From Lachnospiraceae bacterium (lineage in GTDB: Bacteria > Bacillota > Clostridia > Lachnospirales > Lachnospiraceae): 7,963 bases of DNA. Position numbers and translations under genes: made by a program. Positions 1 through 4,952 of the stretch are shown here, in pieces. The first letter of the stretch is position 1; the number at the start of each line of letters is the position of its first letter. The DNA lies in NCBI GenBank assembly GCA_017615375.1, contig JAGAAH010000228.1:1-7963 (forward strand), written 5' to 3'. Below the pieces are notes generated by a model. It was not told where the DNA came from and did no database searches. It saw only the letters and a list, made by a program, of their open reading frames with translations.

Positions 1-423
1 AAGGTATACCTTCACATTTGAAAAGCTATCCTTATCGACTATTCTCTTTAAAGTCTCGTCATAAGCTTCCTGGAACTGATATATAAGTGTCGCTCCGATT
101 CTGCTGTCTTCACTTATGCCGACTCTTGCGCCGGTATCGGTACGGGTTTCTACTTCTACGTCTCTGTTCATCGATAACACGCTACCCTTAATAAAAGGAT
201 ATGCGTATTCACCGCGAAACTCGCCGTCATCGTACACTTCACCGCATACTCTTATACCGATATTATCGCCGAAATATTTAATTCTTTCTTGTTTAACTGT
301 ACCATCTCCGGTCTTTCTATTAAACTTAACGTCGTAATGTTCAATAACAACCTTAAGTATATCATCTAATTGTTTCCTATTTTTGATATTAGAAAAACCG
401 ACGGCGTCATAAAAATCGTTCAC
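1..423 (-). CDS. DUF3881-like protein, partial (3' end beyond left edge)
   Basis: The first 141 codons of a gene that runs off the left edge with no stop. It begins MNDFYDAVGFSNIKNRKQ and includes a VCGEVYDDGEFRGEYAYPF stretch, then SMNRDVEVETRTDTGARVG and IGATLIYQFQEAYDE. This pattern (an A[IV]GFS start, an acidic turn before a GE(Y)xxP segment, then a charged stretch before an aliphatic/aromatic helix) fits my memory of the DUF3881 family of Lachnospiraceae, whose function is unknown. The start is the GTG at 423: AGAGAGGA (431-438) lies 7 nt upstream. A second in-frame GTG further upstream has no such site, and an in-frame TGA closes the frame beyond it. No signal peptide or membrane segment is visible. 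It follows the DUF4446 gene after 36 nt with no visible terminator, so it is probably the distal gene of the parA-parB transcript. The family call rests on recall, not a search. Confidence 0.72.
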   Translation of the reverse strand, partial: MNDFYDAVGFSNIKNRKQLDDILKVVIEHYDVKFNRKTGDGTVKQERIKYFGDNIGIRVCGEVYDDGEFRGEYAYPFIKGSVLSMNRDVEVETRTDTGARVGISEDSRIGATLIYQFQEAYDETLKRIVDKDSFSNVKVYL

Positions 424-459
424 TAAACTATCCTCTCTAAATAACACCGTTCAAGGTAA

Positions 460-975
460 TTATTCATCCGCAGACTTCTTTAAGTTACCCATTGCAATAT
501 CAAGCGCCTGCTTTTCCTCATCGGTAAGCATTATTATAGAATTGCCCTTGATGATTTCCTTCATATATATATAGCAGCCTTCTCTGCTATGAACGGTATT
601 AAACATATAACCATCATTTGTTTCATTCAATAAAGCGAGTGAAAAGCTAAGCTTTCCGCCTAGCTCGTTAAAAGCGTCATACTTTACAAGTCCCGCTTTC
701 TGGAAAGCAAATTTCATATTGGAGAACAACGTTCTGATATCTTTTTCATTTGCGTTGTTAGCCTCGATAAGCGCATCAACCTGATCCAATCTCTTAATAA
801 GAGTATTCTCAAGGTTCTTTGCAGTATTACCTTCCATAAAAATTCTGTATCTCTTTTTTAACTTTGCCATCTGCACCACATTGATAATGAATAATATCAA
901 AAGCGCTATTACGGCAACTCCAAGTCCTAAAATTATCTCTGTCGAATAACTACCAAGTATTTCAAAAATGTCCAT
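460..975 (-). CDS. DUF4446 family membrane-anchored protein
   Basis: A 171-aa protein of unknown function from a family commonly found directly after parB in Clostridia. From the chosen start, residues about 14-34 form one strongly hydrophobic helix (IILGLGVAVIALLILFIINV), followed by KLKKRYR. This suggests an N-terminal anchor with the bulk of the protein in the cytoplasm. Residues about 50-90 are charged and helical. The family core follows at about 91-145: FQKAGLVKYDAFNELGGKLS, then SLALLNETNDGY and a REGCYIYMK stretch, ending in a TDEEKQAL helix. The frame stays open to a GTG at 993, but that codon has no ribosome binding site, whereas the ATG at 975 has GGGAG at 983-987 with 7-nt spacing, so 975 is preferred. 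It lies 23 nt after parB and is probably cotranscribed with it. A link to chromosome segregation rests only on position. Confidence 0.85.
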   Translation of the reverse strand: MDIFEILGSYSTEIILGLGVAVIALLILFIINVVQMAKLKKRYRIFMEGNTAKNLENTLIKRLDQVDALIEANNANEKDIRTLFSNMKFAFQKAGLVKYDAFNELGGKLSFSLALLNETNDGYMFNTVHSREGCYIYMKEIIKGNSIIMLTDEEKQALDIAMGNLKKSADE

Positions 976-998
976 TTCTCTTCTCCCAAACACACGTT

Positions 999-1886
999 CT
1001 ATTCGTTAACTATTGATTTTAATAATCTCATGATTCGCTCAAGCTCATCGGTTGAATAATATTCAATCTCTATCTTTCCGCTATCTTTACCCTTTTTCTT
1101 AATAGAAACTTTGGTTCCGATTACGGTCTTAAGCTGCTCCTCGAGATCATGATATATAATCTCCAGTTTTCCGTCACTCTTTGGAAGTTTTTCAGGCTTT
1201 TCCGTCTGGAGCTTTTTAATAAGCTTCTCTGTCTCACGTACCGATAATCTCTCATCAAATACTTTCTGTGCAACTATATACTGCCTGTCCCCATCTGTAA
1301 TTCCAAGTAATGCTCTGGCATGGCCTGTAGTAATTTTATCATCGATAAGCATCTGTCTTACCTTTTCACCAAGTTTAAGGAGACGAAGTGAATTGGTAAT
1401 TACTACACGGCTCTTTGAAACCTTTTCTGCAACTACATCCTGGGTATAACCAAAATCATCAATTAACTTCTTGTAAGCAAGAGCCTCATCTATAGGATTA
1501 AGATCATCTCTCTGGATATTATCTATAAGAGAATATTCCGCAATCTCTTGATCCGTCAATTTCTTAATATTTACCGGAATCTCTTTAAGTCCGAGCTTTT
1601 TAGCAGCTCTCCATCTTCTTTCACCGCCGACAATTAGATAATGATCTCCTCTGTCTGCAACAAGTAACGGCTCAATAATTCCATACTGCTTGATTGATTC
1701 CGCAAGTTCAAGCTGCTTATCTTCATCGAAAGTCTTACGCGGCTGATCCGGATTTGGCTCCACTTTATTAATGTTTACAAAAACAAATCCGCCGGTTGCT
1801 TCTTTCTTCTCGGCATTTCCCTGCTTTCTCTTATCTGTAATTATCGAATCGAGGCCTTTGCCCAATCCTTTAGTCTTAACAGCCAT
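999..1886 (-). CDS. parB: ParB/Spo0J chromosome-partitioning protein (CTP-dependent parS clamp)
   Basis: A 295-aa ParB, normal length for the chromosomal family. ParB binds parS, closes as a CTP-dependent sliding clamp, recruits condensin and stimulates the ParA ATPase (family knowledge). Visible parts, in order: an N-terminal GLGKGLDSII segment (residues 7-16), the ParA-interacting peptide; the ParB/Srx nucleotide domain from about residue 35, with PNPDQPR (45-50) and the CTP-binding GGERRWRAA (87-95); DNIQRDDLNPIDEA (122-135), the second conserved box; a helix-turn-helix around 148-171 (YTQDVVAEKVSKSR); TGHARALL (187-194); and a C-terminal dimerisation region ending LLKSIVNE. No key residue is missing. 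The ATG at 1886 has AAGGAG (1893-1898) 6 nt upstream. That site overlaps the parA stop codon, so translation is likely coupled. Two cognate parS sites lie upstream of parA. Confidence 0.98.
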   Translation of the reverse strand: MAVKTKGLGKGLDSIITDKRKQGNAEKKEATGGFVFVNINKVEPNPDQPRKTFDEDKQLELAESIKQYGIIEPLLVADRGDHYLIVGGERRWRAAKKLGLKEIPVNIKKLTDQEIAEYSLIDNIQRDDLNPIDEALAYKKLIDDFGYTQDVVAEKVSKSRVVITNSLRLLKLGEKVRQMLIDDKITTGHARALLGITDGDRQYIVAQKVFDERLSVRETEKLIKKLQTEKPEKLPKSDGKLEIIYHDLEEQLKTVIGTKVSIKKKGKDSGKIEIEYYSTDELERIMRLLKSIVNE

Positions 1887-1896
1887 CTCGTTCTCC

Positions 1897-2655
1897 TTAT
1901 CTATTCATGACTTCCTTAGCTAACTGTCTGTAACTTTCCGCACCTGCCGACTTTGGATCATAGATATTAATCGGCATACCGTGGGACGGAGCTTCTGCAA
2001 GACGAATGTTACGAGGAATTACAGTATCATATATTCTTACATCAACATTTGCCTTAACATTATCTACAACCTGCATTGAAAGGTTCGTTCTCATATCATA
2101 CATGGTAAATACTATGCCTTCGATTGTAAGGTCCGGATTAAGTCTATCCTGAACAAGGTTAATAGTATGCATTAACTGTCCCAATCCTTCAAGTGCATAA
2201 TACTCACACTGAATCGGAACAAGTATCGACTTTGCAGTTGTCATTGCATTTACCGTTAACATATTAAGAGATGGAGGGCAGTCGATAATAATAAAGCTAT
2301 AATCATCTTCGACATAATCTATCTCTTTCTTTAGTATATATTCTTTATCTTCTACATCAAGTAACTCAATTTCCGCTCCGGCGAGATCCGCATTTGACGG
2401 AAGGACGCTTAAGTTTTCTATCTCTGTCTCATGAATACACTGCTTTATGGACGCATCTCCGAGTATAAGTTCATATACCGTATTCTCCATCTCGTCTTTA
2501 TTAAGACCAAGGCCACTTGTTGTATTGCCCTGGGGATCAAGGTCTATCACAAGAACCTTTTTTCCTGCTTCCGCGAGACATGCGGCGAGATTAATGGCGG
2601 TTGTAGTCTTACCGACGCCGCCCTTCTGATTTGCAACAGCTATTATTTTACTCAT
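1897..2655 (-). CDS. parA: ParA/Soj chromosome-partitioning ATPase
   Basis: A 252-aa ParA of the Soj type, without the N-terminal DNA-binding extension of plasmid ParA proteins. It is a deviant-Walker ATPase that dimerises on ATP, binds DNA non-specifically and is switched by ParB. In Bacillus relatives it also modulates DnaA. Visible motifs: deviant Walker [11 protein letters not shown] (residues 10-19) with signature Lys11 and catalytic-loop Lys16; the A' motif [13 protein letters not shown] (37-48) with Asp40; and Walker [11 protein letters not shown] (122-131) with Asp125. The ATG at 2655 follows AAAGGGG with about 8-nt spacing. The parB gene starts 10 nt after the TAA at 1897. Expression probably comes from the extended -10 promoter at 2697-2724, which overlaps a parS site. 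The gene is separated from rsmG, its usual upstream neighbour, by a hydrolase and a coiled-coil gene. Confidence 0.98.
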   Translation of the reverse strand: MSKIIAVANQKGGVGKTTTAINLAACLAEAGKKVLVIDLDPQGNTTSGLGLNKDEMENTVYELILGDASIKQCIHETEIENLSVLPSNADLAGAEIELLDVEDKEYILKKEIDYVEDDYSFIIIDCPPSLNMLTVNAMTTAKSILVPIQCEYYALEGLGQLMHTINLVQDRLNPDLTIEGIVFTMYDMRTNLSMQVVDNVKANVDVRIYDTVIPRNIRLAEAPSHGMPINIYDPKSAGAESYRQLAKEVMNR

Positions 2656-2696
2656 CTATATATCCCCTTTAATTGTTTTACTTCTTTCGAACACTA

Positions 2697-2724
2697 ATTA
2701 TATCACATGGATGTTTCACGTGAA
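2697..2724 (-). promoter_or_regulatory. Probable parA-parB promoter, overlapping parS
   Basis: On the minus strand a perfect TATAAT (2697-2702) is preceded by TGA, which makes an extended -10 element. Sixteen bases further upstream is TTCACG (2719-2724), a 4-of-6 match to TTGACA. Transcription would start near 2690 and give a leader of about 35 nt before the parA ATG. The -35 hexamer lies entirely inside the 16-bp parS at 2712-2727. Promoter assignment is from sequence only. Confidence 0.65.
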
Positions 2725-2727
2725 ACA
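2712..2727. other. parS centromere site 1 (parA leader)
   Basis: A perfect 16-bp palindrome, TGTTTCACGTGAAACA. It matches the well-known Bacillus/Clostridium parS consensus TGTTNCACGTGAAACA at every position. It is the loading site for the ParB encoded just downstream. It sits 57 bp upstream of the parA start codon, over the -35 region of the likely parA promoter. On the plus strand it is followed by CTTTTT, which looks like a terminator, but there is no upstream plus-strand gene to end. Confidence 0.97.
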
Positions 2728-2730
2728 CTT

Positions 2731-2761
2731 TTTGAAAACTAGTATGAAAGTATTTTTCAAA
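2731..2761. repeat. Short inverted repeat TTTGAAAA / TTTTCAAA
   Basis: Arms TTTGAAAA (2731-2738) and TTTTCAAA (2754-2761) are perfect 8-bp inverted copies around a 15-bp spacer, just upstream of parS site 1 relative to parA. A further TATTTGAAA at 2801-2809 is a 9-bp inverted match to TTTCAAATA at 2755-2763. In such A+T-rich DNA these may be chance, and no regulator is implied by the sequence. Confidence 0.3.
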
Positions 2762-2835
2762 TACAACATCTTGACTTTTTAAAAATTCGTCTCCACCACA
2801 TATTTGAAATTATAGTTTCACGGACCGGATTGCCC

Positions 2836-3195
2836 TTACAATGTTTCACGTGAAACAATAAAGTCTTCCATCTTTTTAACGGTCGCTATATGTTCTTCAA
2901 ATCTGCATATAAGCGTACTCAATGTCTCGAGTTCTCTGTTCTTGATAACTATATTGTCGCGGATAGAATATATCTCTTCTCTTAGTGACAATATCTTTTC
3001 GTTATTCTTTTTATTCTCATCAAAAGGAGTCAGTAAATCCATAGATGCATCGGCCGAACTTTTCAACACGTCAATAAACTTACCCTTCTCGATTTCTTCT
3101 GTTTTAAGTTCTTTGATATCCTTAATAAGAAACTCTTTCTCTTCGAGCAGCGTATCAAGAAATTCTTCGAAAAACTCAGACGGTCGATTATCCAT
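2836..3195 (-). CDS. Small charged, probably coiled-coil protein of unknown function; parS in its 3' end
   Basis: I do not recognise this 119-aa protein. It is rich in Glu, Lys, Leu and Ile and almost free of Gly and Pro (one Pro at position 5, one at 57). Two long helical stretches, residues about 7-48 and 62-110, could form a helical hairpin or coiled coil, with a break at LLTPFDENKKN (54-64). There is no signal peptide, membrane segment or catalytic motif. The start is well supported: AGGAGGA (3201-3207) lies about 6 nt before the ATG at 3195, and an extended -10 box lies at 3232-3237. The codons for residues 113-118 (IVSRET) carry a complete parS palindrome, just before the TAA. It sits alone between parA and a divergent hydrolase. 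The clean ribosome binding site and intact frame argue for a real gene. A role in segregation is only a guess from position. Confidence 0.8.
   Translation of the reverse strand: MDNRPSEFFEEFLDTLLEEKEFLIKDIKELKTEEIEKGKFIDVLKSSADASMDLLTPFDENKKNNEKILSLREEIYSIRDNIVIKNRELETLSTLICRFEEHIATVKKMEDFIVSRETL
2842..2857. other. parS centromere site 2 (inside a coding region)
   Basis: A second perfect TGTTTCACGTGAAACA, identical to site 1 and 130 bp from it. It overlaps codons 113-118 of the coiled-coil gene and ends 4 bp before that gene's stop codon. parS sites inside genes are known in the family; Bacillus subtilis has one within spo0J. Two identical 16-bp palindromes this close together next to parAB cannot reasonably be chance. 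Confidence 0.97.
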
Positions 3196-3231
3196 AACCT
3201 TCCTCCTAAAAAATCCCTTTTTTTACAAATT

Positions 3232-3260
3232 ATTATAGCAGAAACCTCCCACTTGTTCTA
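3232..3260 (-). promoter_or_regulatory. Probable promoter of the coiled-coil gene
   Basis: On the minus strand a perfect TATAAT (3232-3237) is preceded by TGC, giving an extended -10. The -35 region (about 3254-3260) matches the consensus at only 3 of 6 positions and overlaps the -10 of the opposing promoter. The predicted start near 3225 leaves a leader of about 30 nt that includes an AGGAGGA ribosome binding site. Confidence 0.55.
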
Positions 3261-3264
3261 TAAT
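3236..3264 (+). promoter_or_regulatory. Probable promoter of the alpha/beta hydrolase gene
   Basis: A perfect TATAAT at 3259-3264 lies 27 bp before the hydrolase ATG. The predicted start near 3271 leaves a leader of about 20 nt containing AAGGAGGAG (3279-3287). The -35 region (about 3235-3241) is poor, with 2-3 matches of 6, and overlaps the opposing -10 box. Activity may depend on a regulator or be low. Confidence 0.5.
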
Positions 3265-3291
3265 AACAGTAAGTAAACAAGGAGGAGTTCT

Positions 3292-4227
3292 ATGAAAAAA
3301 GCAATTAAAAACATATTGACCTGGACCGCATTAACCGTAGGCGGCCTTCATGTTGCCAATATTATTATAGAGAATCACGCAACAAGACATCACTTACTTG
3401 ATACCAAGACCGGACACTTCTACAAATTCCGTTACGGTAATATCTATTATGAAAAGCACGGCTTTGGTGCCCCGATTGTACTTATTCATAATCTTGCCCC
3501 GGAAAGCTCCGGTATAGAATGGTCCAAGATTGTTCATCAGCTTTCCAAAACCAATACCGTTTATGTAATAGACTTACTCGGCTGCGGTCGTTCCGACAAA
3601 CCTGCTCTTACCTACACGAACTTCATGTACGTATGCGCATTAAACGAATTCTTAAGTGAAGTTGTCGGCAAGAAAGCAACGGTTATAACTTCAGGTCGCT
3701 CATCAACTATAGCTCTTATGGAAACTCTTATGGAAGAATCCTTTATAGAGAAGTTGATACTTATTAATCCGACCGGTACCGAAACCAACAATCTTCTTCT
3801 TAATGAACCAAAGAGGATAATGACCGTTCTTTATAACATTCCGATTATCGGTACATATCTCTATAACGTAGCAATGAGAAGATCATACATTCTCGGAAGA
3901 TGCAGCAGCGACTATTGTACCAAGAAGTATTACATTACACAGGATATGATTAATGCATATTATGAAGCATGTCATCTCAACAAATGTAACGGTAAATATC
4001 TCTACGCAAGTCTTGCTTCCGAATATCTTAATGTAGATGTAAAAAACGCAGTTAAGAATCTTAACATCCCGCTTCTTATCATCTCCGGCAAGAATGAAAA
4101 TGCATATGGTTCTTACGAATCATATAAAGATGACATCCATCTTATTAAAATGAATGATGCAACCGGAATGCCTCATGTCGAACTTCCGAGAAGAACGTGT
4201 GATGCGATTACATCATTTATAAATTAA
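3292..4227 (+). CDS. Alpha/beta-fold hydrolase with N-terminal hydrophobic segment
   Basis: A 311-aa alpha/beta hydrolase whose substrate cannot be told from sequence. Residues about 8-26 (ILTWTALTVGGLHVANIII) form a moderately hydrophobic stretch after MKKAIKN, suggesting a membrane anchor or uncleaved signal. The fold follows: IVLIHNLAP (62-70) in place of the usual HG oxyanion loop; VIDLLGCGRSDKP (92-104), a typical family box; and the nucleophile elbow SGRSST (134-139), where Ser137 is the likely nucleophile but the usual final Gly of GxSxG is Thr. The likely acid is Glu269 in ISGKNEN, where Asp is commoner, and the likely base is His295 in GMPHVELP. A cap region lies between about 165 and 245. 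A triad is therefore possible but not standard. The ATG has a strong AAGGAGG site 6 nt upstream. It is the only plus-strand gene, diverges from the coiled-coil gene and converges on rsmG. Codon choice looks like its neighbours, so recent transfer is not evident. Confidence 0.92.
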   Translation: MKKAIKNILTWTALTVGGLHVANIIIENHATRHHLLDTKTGHFYKFRYGNIYYEKHGFGAPIVLIHNLAPESSGIEWSKIVHQLSKTNTVYVIDLLGCGRSDKPALTYTNFMYVCALNEFLSEVVGKKATVITSGRSSTIALMETLMEESFIEKLILINPTGTETNNLLLNEPKRIMTVLYNIPIIGTYLYNVAMRRSYILGRCSSDYCTKKYYITQDMINAYYEACHLNKCNGKYLYASLASEYLNVDVKNAVKNLNIPLLIISGKNENAYGSYESYKDDIHLIKMNDATGMPHVELPRRTCDAITSFIN

Positions 4228-4229
4228 AG

Positions 4230-4952
4230 TTAAACCAACGGCTCCTTTGAAGGACGTCCTGCTTTACGCGGATACTTCGAAGGAGTTTCTTTTATCTTTT
4301 CTATCTTTATCAAAGTTCTTTCAAGGTCGGAATTAGGAAGAGTGAACTTGATTACCTCAACATTACCTCCGCCTAAAAGTTCAATCGCATGTCTTGCGGC
4401 ATCAACTTCCTCTTCAACATCTCCGGCTTTATAACTTATAAAATGTCCGCCTACTTTTACAAAAGGAAGGCAAAGCTCACACAATGTAGAAAGATTTGCA
4501 ACTGCTCTTGATACGCAAAGATCGAACTTTTCCCTAAGTACTTCTGCCTGTCCGGCATCCTCGGCTCTTGCATGAACCGTCTCTATACCCGAAAGCTTTA
4601 ATTCATCAATTACATCATCTAAGAATTCCAATCTTTTCTGCAAAGAATCAAGTAAAATCACATTAAGGTTTTCATATACAATCTTTAAAGGAATTCCCGG
4701 AAAACCCGCACCGGTACCCACATCAATCATGGTGGTTACAGCCTTTGGATCTATTGCCTTATGTAACATTAAAGAATCTACAAAATGCTTAAGGATAACT
4801 TCGTCAATATCCGTTATAGCCGTAAGATTCATTACCTTATTCTTCTCTAAAAGCATCATACAGTATGTGAAAAATTTATCATACTCATCATCGTATAGTT
4901 TGAATCCCATAGATTCCAATGCAATTCTTAAATTAGATATATCAAAGGTCAT
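4230..4952 (-). CDS. rsmG: 16S rRNA (guanine-527-N7) methyltransferase RsmG (GidB)
   Basis: A 240-aa RsmG, normal length. It transfers a methyl group from S-adenosylmethionine to N7 of G527 in the 530 loop of 16S rRNA; loss of the enzyme gives low-level streptomycin resistance in several bacteria (family knowledge). Visible: MNLTAITD (41-48) and KHFVDSL (55-61) near the N terminus; SAM-binding motif I IDVGTGAGFPGIPLK (76-90); ILLDSLQKRLEFL (99-111), the acidic strand end and rRNA-contact helix; VSRAVANL (147-154); the catalytic-domain strand HFISYKAG (170-177); and the characteristic tail KYPRKAGRPSKEPL (226-239). The ATG shares its A with the mnmG stop codon (TAATG), and AAGGAA just upstream could serve as ribosome binding site, so translation is coupled to mnmG. 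The stop codon lies 2 nt from the stop of the convergent hydrolase. Confidence 0.98.
   Translation of the reverse strand: MTFDISNLRIALESMGFKLYDDEYDKFFTYCMMLLEKNKVMNLTAITDIDEVILKHFVDSLMLHKAIDPKAVTTMIDVGTGAGFPGIPLKIVYENLNVILLDSLQKRLEFLDDVIDELKLSGIETVHARAEDAGQAEVLREKFDLCVSRAVANLSTLCELCLPFVKVGGHFISYKAGDVEEEVDAARHAIELLGGGNVEVIKFTLPNSDLERTLIKIEKIKETPSKYPRKAGRPSKEPLV

Noticed and set aside
116..337. Plus-strand open frame of 73 codons.
   Set aside because: It is antisense to the DUF3881-like gene, is Ser/Thr/Pro-rich in the manner of a shadow frame and lacks a ribosome binding site.
2712..2735. Palindrome followed by CTTTTT on the plus strand, resembling an intrinsic terminator.
   Set aside because: The palindrome is exactly parS, its stem would be A+T-rich with only a 4-nt loop, and no plus-strand gene lies upstream to be terminated.
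2809..2814. A TATAAT on the minus strand, upstream of parA.
   Set aside because: No acceptable -35 at 15-19 bp spacing and no extended -10; the box at 2697-2702 is a better candidate.
2656..2835. Possible replication origin in the parA upstream gap.
   Set aside because: No DnaA box (TTATCCACA or a near match) and no AT-rich unwinding repeats were seen; the region is explained by a promoter and parS.
2656..2835. Short minus-strand reading frames of 14 and 17 codons in the gap upstream of parA.
   Set aside because: Neither has a convincing ribosome binding site, and one ends inside parS.
3208..3224. A-tract and T-tract around TCCC, a potential hairpin or terminator just before the coiled-coil gene.
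   Set aside because: The stem would be only A-U pairs and it lies within the leader just upstream of a ribosome binding site; no sign of attenuation.
4251..4260. AGGACGTCCT, a 10-bp palindrome near the rsmG 3' end.
   Set aside because: It encodes part of the conserved rsmG C-terminal tail and has no U-tract or repeat partner.
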